In this document: positions 16,987-26,124 of the stretch, piece after piece | Numbering within the stretch: position 1 is the first letter of the stretch | Layout: each line of letters opens with the position of its first letter | Source of the DNA: JBCCGE01 sp039029455 | Lineage (GTDB): Bacteria > Pseudomonadota > Gammaproteobacteria > Arenicellales > Poriferihabitantaceae | Direction: 5' to 3' | Assembly (NCBI GenBank): GCA_039029455.1 | Contig: JBCCGE010000001.1 | Coordinates: 1-64,000 of the forward strand | DNA length: 64,000 nucleotides | Position numbers and translations under genes: made by a program | Notes under the pieces: model-generated | Databases searched by the model: none | Told to the model about the DNA's origin: nothing | The model's input: only the letters and a program-made list of their open reading frames with translations

Positions 16987-18459
16987 ATGCAACCACAAAT
17001 ACCCCGGAGCAATTCCGGGTCAGAACATTTTCATTTGATTCCCGATTCGTCAAATTTTCTGCACAAAACCGCTTGTGAGCAGGTCGATGCGCTGCGGTCC
17101 GGGGAGATCTCGGCCATTGAATTGCTGGAACAAACGATCGTCCATGCGGAGAAACTGTCACCGCTGATTAACCCGATTGCGCTGACACTTTACGATCGCG
17201 CACGTGAGGCGGCTATCAGGGCAGACAAACTGCTCAAACGCGGGAAAGGCGGGCCACTTTGTGGTTTGCCGATTACGGTGAAAGACTCCCAGTGGCTGGC
17301 GGGCTATCCCTGCGCTAACGGCTCGCTCTCGTTAAAGGATTTCGTGCCCGATCAGACCTGTGCAGCGATCACCCGACTGGAAAACGCGGGCGCGGTACTG
17401 TTTGCGAAAACGACCTGTCCGGAGTTTTGCGTCAGTGGAACGAATAATTCTCCACTATATGGCGCTACATTGAATCCATGGAATCTGAGCAAAACACCGG
17501 GAGGATCATCGGGTGGGGCAGCAGCGTCGGTTGCCGCAGGAATCGGCAGCCTGTCACTCGGTGGAGACGGTGGCGGCTCTATTCGGATTCCCGCCGCCTT
17601 TTGCGGCATTGTAGGGTTTAAACCGAGTCACGGTCGAGTGCAAAAGTCGCCCGGATTTCCGACATGGGAATCCCTCGTGTCCTATGGACCGATGAGCCGA
17701 TCCGTATCAGATGCGAAGTTAATGTTTGATGTGCTCGCGGACCCACCGTCCGAAGTCCATGAACAAAATATCTTTTCTGCTTCCCAATCCCGAATCGTGG
17801 TTTCAGAAGATCTCGGATTTGCGCCAGTGGACAGTGATGTCAGAGATGTCTTCAGAGCAGCCGTTGAAAAAATTTCGGGCGGTGGAATCACAACGGTTTA
17901 CGATAGCCCTGGTCTTGGAACTTCTGTGGTGACCTGGGCCACGGTGGCGACGGCGGACATGTGGAAGTACAAGTCCGGATCACTGTCTCCCGACAATGCT
18001 GAATCTTCATTGCTGGGAGTTTATGCAAAGGAATTCATCAAGTTTGGCGCGCGTTTCAATACGCAGGATATTGAGGACGCACGTGCCAATCGGACCGAGA
18101 TATTTGAAGCCTATCAAGCACTGTTCAAGCGCAACCGCGCAAGGATTTTAATTACACCGACTCTTGGACGGGAAGCGTTTCATCATACTTTGCCGTTTCC
18201 ACAAATTATTGAGGAAACACCCATAACCTATCCCTGGCTGGACTGGGCTGGTTTTCTGTATGACGCCAATCTGGTCGGAATGCCGGCGTGTACCATTCCA
18301 ATGGGTCTGGGCGATCAAAACCTTCCCCTTGGGTTGCAAGTGATGGGATTGCCAGGGGATGACGAGTTCGTGCTTCAGGTATCTGCAGCTATCGAGTCGC
18401 TTCTCGGATGGGCGCATTCGCCGGAACCGTTCGCTGACCGTTCCGGGCAAAGGGAATAA
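16987..18459 (+). CDS. amidase signature (AS) family amidase
   Basis: A 490-residue AS-family enzyme. The Ser-cisSer-Lys triad is visible: Lys99 in 'LPITVKDSQW', the cis-Ser in 'TPGGSSGGAAAS' (about 174-175) and the nucleophile Ser198 in 'GDGGGSIRIPA'. The enzyme hydrolyses an amide, and the family ranges from aryl amidases to peptide amidases and GatA, with no GatB/C nearby. AGGTG at 16976-16980 precedes the ATG at 16987; an upstream in-frame GTG at 16978 is less likely. It may act after the C45-like enzyme but is separated from it by a divergent small gene, so co-function is inference. Confidence 0.87.
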   Translation: MQPQIPRSNSGSEHFHLIPDSSNFLHKTACEQVDALRSGEISAIELLEQTIVHAEKLSPLINPIALTLYDRAREAAIRADKLLKRGKGGPLCGLPITVKDSQWLAGYPCANGSLSLKDFVPDQTCAAITRLENAGAVLFAKTTCPEFCVSGTNNSPLYGATLNPWNLSKTPGGSSGGAAASVAAGIGSLSLGGDGGGSIRIPAAFCGIVGFKPSHGRVQKSPGFPTWESLVSYGPMSRSVSDAKLMFDVLADPPSEVHEQNIFSASQSRIVVSEDLGFAPVDSDVRDVFRAAVEKISGGGITTVYDSPGLGTSVVTWATVATADMWKYKSGSLSPDNAESSLLGVYAKEFIKFGARFNTQDIEDARANRTEIFEAYQALFKRNRARILITPTLGREAFHHTLPFPQIIEETPITYPWLDWAGFLYDANLVGMPACTIPMGLGDQNLPLGLQVMGLPGDDEFVLQVSAAIESLLGWAHSPEPFADRSGQRE

Positions 18460-18486
18460 TCCCCACTGTATGCCGGACTAAAGTAC

Positions 18487-19476
18487 TTATAACGGCACAG
18501 CGACAACGGCGAGAAAATCCCCGACGTTGATCAGGCCCGGAAAGTGTTTACCGGTAACAATGCCGTCGATTTTCGAAAAATATTCTGTCGGAGCCGTGCC
18601 GGTTCGCTCCACATCATGGACGCGAGCGACGAGATCGCCGGCCTTGACAGGATCGCCCAGGTCGACGCAGTGCTCGATCATTCCGCTGGAGTCGCTGAAA
18701 ACGTAACAATCCCCATCCGGCATGTCCAGATTCTTCGTATCTGATATCTCGGGTTCACCGGGCATGATGCCGGCGTGGCGCAGAACATTTCGTACGCCTT
18801 TCTTGGCAATTCCAACAGTGTATGCGGTTGAAGTGCCGCCACCGCTGAGTTCGGTACTGATAAATACTTTGCCCATTTTCTCCGCTGCAGTGTCGTACAT
18901 GGTGGCGGCGTCGATTTCCAGAAGTTTCAGAGAATAGGGTGCGTTGAATGCCTGCATTGCCGCCATGCAGCGAGCTTGTTGATCCTCATCTTCCAGTACA
19001 TGGATAGCGCAGAACGGGATGAAATCCAGCGTCTTTCCACCTGAGTGGAAATCGATCACATAGTCCGCCAGCGGCAGTAAAGTGCGCTGAAAGTAATCGG
19101 CAATTTTTTCTGTAAGGGTGCCTGAGGGATTTCCCGGAAAAGCGCGGTTCATGTTGCCGCCGTCGATGGGTGAGGTTCGCTTACCGGCTCGAAACGCCGG
19201 ATAGTTCATCCCCGGTACAATGATGACTCGTCCCGAAATTGAGCTCACGTCGATGGTTTGTGTCAGGTCCCATAAGGCAATTGGACCCTCATACTCATCG
19301 CCATGATTCGCACCGGTAAACAGCGCAGTGGCGCCCTCACCGTTCTTGGCCACCGTAATTGGAATCATGATGGATCCCCAGGCTGAGGCATCGTGTGAAA
19401 ACGGCAGTGAAAGGAACCCGTGCTGCAGGCCGTCCTTTTCGAAGTCAACAGTCGAGGTAATCGGGGAATCAATCAT
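18487..19476 (-). CDS. AstE/AspA family zinc deacylase, DoeB-like
   Basis: A protein of about 329 residues in the succinylglutamate desuccinylase/aspartoacylase family. Zinc ligands are His58 and Glu61 in 'TGANHGDEYEGP' and His144 in 'DFHSGG'. 'MNRAFPGNPSGTLTE' and 'STELSGGG' supply the substrate-binding and catalytic parts. The pattern is close to DoeB, which deacetylates N2-acetyl-2,4-diaminobutyrate in ectoine breakdown, but no other ectoine genes are present, so the substrate is open. The start is placed at the ATG at 19476 because related proteins begin near 'SPITSTVDF'. A TTG at 19512 is also in frame. It lies downstream of the LysR gene on the same strand. Confidence 0.8.
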   Translation of the reverse strand: MIDSPITSTVDFEKDGLQHGFLSLPFSHDASAWGSIMIPITVAKNGEGATALFTGANHGDEYEGPIALWDLTQTIDVSSISGRVIIVPGMNYPAFRAGKRTSPIDGGNMNRAFPGNPSGTLTEKIADYFQRTLLPLADYVIDFHSGGKTLDFIPFCAIHVLEDEDQQARCMAAMQAFNAPYSLKLLEIDAATMYDTAAEKMGKVFISTELSGGGTSTAYTVGIAKKGVRNVLRHAGIMPGEPEISDTKNLDMPDGDCYVFSDSSGMIEHCVDLGDPVKAGDLVARVHDVERTGTAPTEYFSKIDGIVTGKHFPGLINVGDFLAVVAVPL

Positions 19477-19562
19477 GTCTTTTGGGCTGGGTAATACGGT
19501 CTGGATTGACAAGCATTGACGAACTCCCGGTCGGTGTCAATTCATAGTGGGCGCAAAATCAG

Positions 19563-20441
19563 TTAACGGTTGAGTGAGCATATCCAGTCGCGGAAACTGT
19601 ATGAAGCCGGATTGTCCGCGCCGTTTTCAGTGATGCAGCAAAAATATCCACGATCGCTCTCAAGTCTCAGTGAGGACGCCCTGCAAAGGTTTCCGTCATC
19701 CAGATGATCCTGCAGAAGGTATTCCCATCCGATAGCAATGCCTATCCCGCTGAGAGCCGCCTGTAAGTACACAATGTAGCTGTTGAAGGTTGCGCCCGGA
19801 ACAGCCGCTGGTGCATCGATGTTCACACTGCCCAACAGAGATTGCCAATCCTTTCGATGCACCGGTTCCGCGTAGAAAAGCAGTTTTTGTTTGGTAAGTT
19901 CCTCCGGCATAAACCTGTCGCGATGCCCCAAAAGTTTCGGGTGGCACACCGTGATCATTTTCTCCCGAAAGATGTTCGTCACTTCGGTGCCGGGCATATT
20001 CGCATCACCAAATGTCACTGACACATCAGCGTCGCGAGTGTCCAGATTTGTGGTTGAGTCCCGCGTAATCAGCTGCAGATCAATCTCCGGGTAACGCTGA
20101 TAGAAACCGGCCAGACGATTCAGTAACCAGCAACTGGAAATACCAATTGAGGTGATGACTCGAAGACTGTTTTGATTGCGAGCATCGTGAATACGCTGAC
20201 ATCCTGTCCTGATTTCGTGCATACCCCGCGAGATCGAGCGGTAAAGCTCTTCGCCTTCAGCCGTCAGGGACAGACGGGGTTTGCTCCTCACAAAAAGTCT
20301 TGTGCCCAGCGACTTTTCAAGTTCTGCAATCTGGCGACTGACAGCCGGCGGTTGAACGCCGAGGTCTTTCGCCGCCCGGGCGAAATTCAGAGTATTCGCC
20401 GCGACTTCAAAGGTTCGGATAGCGGTCAGAGAGGGCAGCAT
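19563..20441 (-). CDS. LysR family transcriptional regulator (GcvA-like)
   Basis: A 292-residue LysR protein. The winged helix-turn-helix occupies residues 1-62 ('SLTAIRTFEVAANTLNFARA', 'VQPPAVSRQIAELEKSLGTR') and is followed by the effector domain. The N-terminal 'LPSLTAIRTFE' is typical of the GcvA subgroup. It starts at an ATG and faces the eight-gene LeuB-to-PanB operon across a 102-base gap. It is followed by the DoeB-like gene on its own strand, so it is a good candidate regulator of one or both units. The effector cannot be read from sequence. Confidence 0.9.
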   Translation of the reverse strand: MLPSLTAIRTFEVAANTLNFARAAKDLGVQPPAVSRQIAELEKSLGTRLFVRSKPRLSLTAEGEELYRSISRGMHEIRTGCQRIHDARNQNSLRVITSIGISSCWLLNRLAGFYQRYPEIDLQLITRDSTTNLDTRDADVSVTFGDANMPGTEVTNIFREKMITVCHPKLLGHRDRFMPEELTKQKLLFYAEPVHRKDWQSLLGSVNIDAPAAVPGATFNSYIVYLQAALSGIGIAIGWEYLLQDHLDDGNLCRASSLRLESDRGYFCCITENGADNPASYSFRDWICSLNR

Positions 20442-20543
20442 ATTTGTTTACAAAAATGAAACATTGTATTTCCGAAAAAAGCCAGTTTACAAGCTAATAC
20501 CGTTGACTCAAAATTTCATTTATCTGAATCTGACCTGTCGACA
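20442..20543. promoter_or_regulatory. divergent promoter region between LysR and the LeuB-like operon
   Basis: An AT-rich 102-base gap. GTTTACAA occurs twice in direct orientation (20446-20453 and 20485-20492), and TTGACT at 20503-20508 could be a -35 element. LysR proteins usually bind such divergent gaps; the exact site is not determined. Confidence 0.35.
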
Positions 20544-21638
20544 ATGAAAGTTCTGGCTCTGGGTGGAGACGGCATTGGTCCGGAAGTTTTGGATTCGGCC
20601 TTGCGAGTTCTGGACGTTGCTGCAAAGTCGATCAATCTGAAATTTGATCTCACTGAAGATCTGCTGCACGGGGCGTGTTGGGAGAAACACGGCGTTTTTA
20701 TACGGCAGCAGACTCTGGACGCGGCGAGGCAGACCGACGCCTTGCTGGTCGGTGCCGTCGGTGGGCCCGACTGGGATCATATCGTTGTCGAAGGTGGTCC
20801 GGAGGAACAGGACGGGCTGATGAAGCTTCGGCATGAGCTGGATGTCTTCGCCTGTGTGCGCAAGGCAAGGGCGTGGGATGCTCTGCTCGACAAGACCCCT
20901 TTTCGAGCTGACGTGGTCCGGGGTGCTGACATTGTCGTGATGCGTGAACTTTGCGGGGGTGCGATGTTTTCCGCCACGCGAGGGATGGATCAAACCAAAG
21001 ATGGTGTCCGGCGAGCCTATGATCTGAATGAATACGATGCAAACGAAATTGCGCGTTTTGCGCGCGCCGGTTTCGCAATTGCGCAACGACGTCGGAAGAA
21101 AGTGGTGTCCGTCGATAAAGCCAATGTATTCATCGTTGGAAAACTCTGGCGTGAGGTGGTTGATGAGATCGCACGATCGGAATTTCCGGAGGTCGAGCTG
21201 AAACATTACTTTACAGACAATGCGGTCTACCAGATGAATTGTCGCCCCCGGGATTTCGACGTTTTTCTGGCAGACAATCTTTTTGGCGACCTGATGTCTG
21301 ATCAATCCGCGTCGATTGCCGGATCTCTTGGCATGCTGCCGTCAGCGTCATTGTCTCAAATCCCGTCGGCCGGTCGGGTGGAAGCACCGGCAATATATGA
21401 GCCGGTGCACGGCAGTGCACCGGATATTGCAGGCCTGGGCATTGCCAATCCCATTGGTATGATTCTTTCAATGGCGATGATGCTGGAGTATTCAGCAGAT
21501 CAACCGGAGTGCGCGAAAAAAATCGAGGCTGCCGTTGAGCAGGTTCTGGATTCGGGCTGTCGATCTGCCGACCTGGGAGGAAGTGCCACAACGATTGAAA
21601 TCACTGATGCAGTGATTGCCGCGTTCAGATCGCTATGA
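20544..21638 (+). CDS. 3-isopropylmalate dehydrogenase-like decarboxylating dehydrogenase
   Basis: A 364-residue member of the isocitrate/isopropylmalate dehydrogenase family. The N-terminal 'ALGGDGIGPEV', catalytic Lys in 'SVDKANVF', metal aspartates in 'ADNLFGDLMSD' and 'YEPVHGSAPDIAGLGIANP' (in two parts) are all present. These enzymes oxidise and decarboxylate 2-hydroxy-3-carboxy acids with NAD. No leuA, leuC or leuD genes lie nearby, so a catabolic paralogue is more likely than leucine synthesis. Its TGA overlaps the ATG of the next gene. It opens the operon facing the LysR gene. Confidence 0.88.
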   Translation: MKVLALGGDGIGPEVLDSALRVLDVAAKSINLKFDLTEDLLHGACWEKHGVFIRQQTLDAARQTDALLVGAVGGPDWDHIVVEGGPEEQDGLMKLRHELDVFACVRKARAWDALLDKTPFRADVVRGADIVVMRELCGGAMFSATRGMDQTKDGVRRAYDLNEYDANEIARFARAGFAIAQRRRKKVVSVDKANVFIVGKLWREVVDEIARSEFPEVELKHYFTDNAVYQMNCRPRDFDVFLADNLFGDLMSDQSASIAGSLGMLPSASLSQIPSAGRVEAPAIYEPVHGSAPDIAGLGIANPIGMILSMAMMLEYSADQPECAKKIEAAVEQVLDSGCRSADLGGSATTIEITDAVIAAFRSL

Positions 21639-23311
21639 AATCGACACCGGTCTATGACTATGTGGTTGCCGGGGGTGGCTCTGCCGGCTGCACGCTGGCG
21701 GCTCGTCTGTGTGAGGACCGCAACGTTTCGGTTTGTCTGATCGAAGCAGGCGGCAACGGACGAAACCTGTTTATTCGAATGCCCGCAGGAAACGGATTTG
21801 TGTTCGGGAATCCGCGACTGGACTGGGGGTTTACGTCGATTGCGCAAAAAAATCTGCATGGACGGCAAATTTATTTTCCGCGGGGAAAGGGTCTGGGTGG
21901 CACCTCGAATTTGAATGGCATGATGTACATGCGTGGGGTGCCCAAGGACTATGATCGATGGCGCGACTCTGGGCTTGACGACTGGGGGTATTCGAATTTG
22001 TTGCCCTATTTCAAGCGATCAGAATGCTCTCGTGATCGCAGGGATTCCTGGCACGGGGTAAATGGACCGTTAAAAACTGAGCCGTCCGTCAACTTCAGTA
22101 CTCTGGATCGCGCATTTATAGATTCGGCTGTTCGAGCAGGTCACAGGTTTCTCGATGATCTGAACGGTCCCGAGCGAACCGGCGTGGCTATTTCAGACTG
22201 CACAGTGCACAAGGGCGTTCGGCAGTCGAGTGCATTGGCGTACCTTGAAAAACGTCCGTCAAACCTGACCGTTTTGACCGGGAAACATATCCATCGCATC
22301 GCCTTCGACGGTACCCGTGCAGCGGGTGTTGAAATGGTAGATGGAAGCATCATTCGCGCCGATCGTGAAGTCATTTCCTGCCTGGGCGCGTTTGGATCTC
22401 CGCAGGTGTTAATGTTGTCAGGAATTGGTTCTGCTGCCCATCTTGAGTCACACGGAATTTCTGCCCGCGTCGATCTGCCCGCCGTGGGGCGGTATCTTGC
22501 AGATCATGTGGATGTGTCGATGCAGTACGGTTCGGATCGTATGGATTTATCGCTGGCAAGGTTTCAGCGGCTGGACAAAGCGGCCGGCCTGATGGCCCGC
22601 TGGCTCTGGAACGGTTCAGGTCCCGGCGGTGGTGCGTTCTTTTCGGCTGTGCTTTTTCATGCGATCAATGATCCCGAACTGCCGGATATGGAAGTTTTCA
22701 TGACGCCGATGACGATTAGCGAAAACCTCACGGATGGCAATAATGAACGCACACCGTTGTCCCAGCTTCTGGGGAGAAAACTGCTGGTAAGGGGACGCAA
22801 GGTGGCAAAGCCCGGAGTGCAGATAGATATTAATCTGGAGCGTCCTTACTCCACCGGCACGGTCTGTCTGGCGGACAGCGATCCGATGTCTCATCCACTT
22901 ATTGACCCGAACTATTTTTCAGACGAGCGTGATCTGGATGTCTTGCGAGAGGGTGTTGCTGTGATGCGGGAGGTTATGTCGCAGTCTGAAATTTCCCAAT
23001 ATCTGAATGGTGAGTTGGCGCCATGGAAGGGGGCTCGTAGCGTTGAGCAGATTAACGAAGCCATTCGGGCTTCGGCTTATACCGGTCACCACCCCTGTTC
23101 CACCGTTCGCATGGGAGGAGTGGATGATGATTCAGCCCTTGACGCGAACTTATGCGTGCGCGGGGTCCAGGGCCTTCGTGTATGTGATGCCAGCGCCATG
23201 CCGACACAGATCACCGGCAACCTGAATGCAACGGTGATTGCCATGGCCGAGAAAGCAGCTGACCTGATTCTGGGAAAACCTCCACTGCCGCCGGAAGATC
23301 CGCAACCATGA
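21635..23311 (+). CDS. GMC family FAD oxidoreductase (choline dehydrogenase-like)
   Basis: A 558-residue GMC oxidoreductase. The FAD dinucleotide site is 'YVVAGGGSAGCTLAARL' near residue 10, followed by 'IEAGG' and the family signature around 'GKGLGGTSNLNGMMYMRG'. The C-terminal active-site histidine is in 'YTGHHPCSTVRMG' and the second catalytic position is the Asn of 'TGNLNATVIAMAEKAADLIL'. It should oxidise a primary or secondary alcohol; choline-like substrates are common. It overlaps both neighbours by ATGA, indicating coupled translation. The substrate is open. Confidence 0.9.
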   Translation: MKSTPVYDYVVAGGGSAGCTLAARLCEDRNVSVCLIEAGGNGRNLFIRMPAGNGFVFGNPRLDWGFTSIAQKNLHGRQIYFPRGKGLGGTSNLNGMMYMRGVPKDYDRWRDSGLDDWGYSNLLPYFKRSECSRDRRDSWHGVNGPLKTEPSVNFSTLDRAFIDSAVRAGHRFLDDLNGPERTGVAISDCTVHKGVRQSSALAYLEKRPSNLTVLTGKHIHRIAFDGTRAAGVEMVDGSIIRADREVISCLGAFGSPQVLMLSGIGSAAHLESHGISARVDLPAVGRYLADHVDVSMQYGSDRMDLSLARFQRLDKAAGLMARWLWNGSGPGGGAFFSAVLFHAINDPELPDMEVFMTPMTISENLTDGNNERTPLSQLLGRKLLVRGRKVAKPGVQIDINLERPYSTGTVCLADSDPMSHPLIDPNYFSDERDLDVLREGVAVMREVMSQSEISQYLNGELAPWKGARSVEQINEAIRASAYTGHHPCSTVRMGGVDDDSALDANLCVRGVQGLRVCDASAMPTQITGNLNATVIAMAEKAADLILGKPPLPPEDPQP

Positions 23312-24507
23312 GCGCAGAATCCAGATATCAAATCGTTACAAATGAATTAGCCAATGCGTGCCTCCGCATTCAATGGCGCGATGGACACTGCAGTGAATTC
23401 CACCCGATCTGGTTGCGGCATCAGTGTGAGTGTTCGGATTGTGGCACGCCGCTAAATGCAGTGCGTGCGCTTCGTATTTATCACATTCCTGCAGATATCA
23501 GCATTGCATCAATTGAGCACCAACACGGTTGTATCCGCATTGTCTGGTCGAACGATCACCATCGTTCGGAGTATTCAGCCCGCTGGTTGCGAGACCATTG
23601 TTATTCTCTGAGAGAGCGGCAGGCGCGTAAACATCGTCCCATATTGTGGGATCACAATATCGGCGATAACCCGCCTGCATTTGATTTTGCAGCAGCAGAG
23701 GGGGATCCGTCGTGCCGGCTGGAGATGCTTGAAGCCGTTGCGGATTACGGCTTCTGCAAAATCGTAAATTCCCCCGGTGATCTGGAGCAGGCCGAGCGGC
23801 TAATTTCACTGGTCGGTGCCCGACGTCAGACTCATTTCGGGTTTTACCAATTGTCGAAGAAGCCTTCGATCAACAATGTCGGTGATATCAAGCATGAACT
23901 GGTGCCCCACTGCGACGAAACCTATCGCACGTCAACCATAGGTATCACCGTATTTCAGGTGATTCGACCGGCTAAAGTTGGTGGCGATTCGACTTTAATG
24001 GACGGATTTGAAGCGGTTCGTCGACTGCGTGACACAGACCCGGACGGATTTGATTTACTGACACGGCTGCCGGTGTTCGCCCAGCGGCTGGATACAGATT
24101 ATCTGCATCTGGATATGCCGAGACTGTATCAGTGCCGTCTGCCGGTCATTCGACTTGATGAGGACGGTGATGTGGTTGGTGTGCGAATCAATGAACGGCA
24201 GATTTCGCTGCTGGACGTGGCGCCTGAGCTGATCGAGCCCACATATAGTGCGTTACGCAACCTGATGAAAATTGTCTATGAACCTGATCTGCTGATACAG
24301 TTTCCACTGAAAAAGGGCGAGGGCCTGCTGTTTAATAATCAGAGGGTATTACACGGCCGGACTGCCTTTGAGACCGAAACCCCCGGGCGCTCAGTGCTGA
24401 CGAACTCGGTCGATCTGGAAGACTTTTACTCGAACCTTCGAATGCTGACCTCGAAATTGAAACCCGATCAACCGCCAACGACCTACACCCAGGGTCTGGT
24501 AACGTAA
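23308..24507 (+). CDS. gamma-butyrobetaine hydroxylase-like Fe(II)/2-oxoglutarate dioxygenase
   Basis: A 399-residue protein with the two-domain layout of gamma-butyrobetaine and trimethyllysine hydroxylases. The N-terminal domain (to about residue 110) has the zinc cluster 'HQCECSDC' and a second Trp-rich unit 'YSARWLRDHC'. The TauD-like jelly-roll domain follows, with Fe ligands His-x-Asp in 'PHCDETYRT' and the distal His in 'RVLHGRTAF'. The 2-oxoglutarate arginine is probably in 'ETPGRSVL'. Relatives hydroxylate quaternary amino acids. In this operon it may hydroxylate a betaine-like substrate, but other oxidations are possible. ATG overlaps the previous stop. Confidence 0.87.
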   Translation: MSAESRYQIVTNELANACLRIQWRDGHCSEFHPIWLRHQCECSDCGTPLNAVRALRIYHIPADISIASIEHQHGCIRIVWSNDHHRSEYSARWLRDHCYSLRERQARKHRPILWDHNIGDNPPAFDFAAAEGDPSCRLEMLEAVADYGFCKIVNSPGDLEQAERLISLVGARRQTHFGFYQLSKKPSINNVGDIKHELVPHCDETYRTSTIGITVFQVIRPAKVGGDSTLMDGFEAVRRLRDTDPDGFDLLTRLPVFAQRLDTDYLHLDMPRLYQCRLPVIRLDEDGDVVGVRINERQISLLDVAPELIEPTYSALRNLMKIVYEPDLLIQFPLKKGEGLLFNNQRVLHGRTAFETETPGRSVLTNSVDLEDFYSNLRMLTSKLKPDQPPTTYTQGLVT

Positions 24508-26124
24508 ATGACGATGACCAATCTGATCACCTGTGGCGAAGCCACCATGCTGTTGCTTGAACAATACGGAGTGGATACTGTATTCGGAATCCCGGGTGTG
24601 CACACTCTGGATTTCTGCCGTGGGATGTCCGACAGGTCAGGCAATGGGATTCATCATGTGCAGACCCGCAACGAACAGGGCGCTGGCTTTATGGCCGAAG
24701 GGTGGTCACGCGCCACCGGTGACGTGGGTGTGGCCCTTGTGATCTCAGGTCCCGGTGTCACCAATGCAAGTACAGCACTGGGTCAGTCCTATGCTGACAG
24801 TCTGCCGGTTCTGCTGATCTCGGCTGAAGCGGCAAGTTACACCATTGGCAAAGGTTGGGGGGTATTGCATGAGGTTACAGAACAAAAACGCGTGACTGAA
24901 CCACTGACCGCGTTTTCCGCGACCGCACAATCCGCTGCGGATGTGCCGCTGCTTCTGGCGCAGGCATTCGCGGTTTTTCGAAGCCAGCGACCTCGCCCCG
25001 TTCATATTTCTATTCCGATTGATGTGCAGGCCGAGATGGTGGAGCCCGGCTGGGCTGCGCTAAGTCCACCCGGAAGACCGCGGGCGTCGGATTCACAAAT
25101 CGAACGGGCGGCCGGGTTGCTGCGATCCGCAAAATGTCCGCTGTTGATGACCGGCGGAGGTGCAGTGTCCGCCAGTGAGAGTCTGACGCGGATTGCAGAA
25201 TCCACCGGCGCCATTGTTGTCGCATCGACGGCGGGCAAGGGTGTGGTTGCAGATGACCACCCGCTGTCGCTGTCGGCGTCCACTGTGCGACCGGAAGTGC
25301 TCGGTTTTCTGCACGAAGCGGACGTTATTCTCGCGGTTGGAACAGAGTTGTCTGAAACAGACAGCTTTGTTGAACGCATGGATCTGCTTGGAAAAATCAT
25401 TCGCGTTGATATCGACCCGACCAAGGTGAACGACTTCTATCCCGCCGAGCACGGGATCGTCGCCGATGCGGATGACACCATGATGCGCCTGGCGCAGCTG
25501 CTGGGTGATGATGCCAGTGCGAACAGGTTAGCGCAGGAAAAACGGGTTGAAGTAATCCGGCAGCAGATTGCGGCCAACCTTTCAGCATCAGAAAAGCAGC
25601 ACGTCGAGACGCTGAATCGGTTGTCGGCGATTGCACCCGAGGACACAATATGGTCCGGTGACGCTTGCCAGCTGGTGTACACCGGTGCGTTCGCCATGCC
25701 TATGCAGCGACCGCGACACTGGTTTTACCCGGCCGGTTACTGTGCACTCGGCAACGCGTTGCCGAACGCTATTGGCGCCAAGCTGGCGTGTCCGAATCAG
25801 CCGGTTTGCGTATTGGCGGGAGATGGTGGTTTTATGTTCACCATGCCTGAGTTGATCACGGCGGCTGAACTGAATCTGTCGATTCCGATCATCATCTGGG
25901 AAAACGGCGGCCTGAAGCAAATCCAGGACGATATGGACGGTCGCGATATCGCTCGCGTAGGTGTGGAGGGTATCAATCCGGATTTCGTGGCGCTGGCGCA
26001 GGCCTGTCACTGCTATGGCGAGCGTTGTGAAACCCTTGACGATCTCGAAAGAGCCTTTAATGCGGCGTTGACTCGGGATCGACCTAGCGTAATAGTGGTT
26101 CCTGAAAAACAGCCTGATTTGTGA
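24508..26124 (+). CDS. TPP-dependent 2-oxo acid decarboxylase, AruI / acetolactate synthase-like
   Basis: A 538-residue thiamine diphosphate enzyme. The proton-relay glutamate lies in 'QTRNEQGAGFMAEGW', and the diphosphate/Mg motif starts with 'AGDGGFMF' and ends near 'IIWENGG'. The N-terminal 'GVDTVFGIPGVHTLDF' and the 'VISGPGVTNASTALGQ' block are closest in pattern to 5-guanidino-2-oxopentanoate decarboxylase (AruI) among acetolactate synthase-like proteins. It would convert a 2-oxo acid to an aldehyde and CO2, which suits the aldehyde dehydrogenase encoded next. The ATG follows the previous TAA directly. Confidence 0.85.
   Translation: MTMTNLITCGEATMLLLEQYGVDTVFGIPGVHTLDFCRGMSDRSGNGIHHVQTRNEQGAGFMAEGWSRATGDVGVALVISGPGVTNASTALGQSYADSLPVLLISAEAASYTIGKGWGVLHEVTEQKRVTEPLTAFSATAQSAADVPLLLAQAFAVFRSQRPRPVHISIPIDVQAEMVEPGWAALSPPGRPRASDSQIERAAGLLRSAKCPLLMTGGGAVSASESLTRIAESTGAIVVASTAGKGVVADDHPLSLSASTVRPEVLGFLHEADVILAVGTELSETDSFVERMDLLGKIIRVDIDPTKVNDFYPAEHGIVADADDTMMRLAQLLGDDASANRLAQEKRVEVIRQQIAANLSASEKQHVETLNRLSAIAPEDTIWSGDACQLVYTGAFAMPMQRPRHWFYPAGYCALGNALPNAIGAKLACPNQPVCVLAGDGGFMFTMPELITAAELNLSIPIIIWENGGLKQIQDDMDGRDIARVGVEGINPDFVALAQACHCYGERCETLDDLERAFNAALTRDRPSVIVVPEKQPDL

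Noticed and set aside
20544..21638. Leucine biosynthesis leuB
   Set aside because: No leuA, leuC or leuD nearby, and the operon partners are catabolic oxidoreductases.
23308..24507. A true carnitine synthesis gene (gamma-butyrobetaine hydroxylase)
   Set aside because: The fold and metal sites fit, but the neighbours do not include trimethyllysine pathway enzymes, so only the family is claimed.
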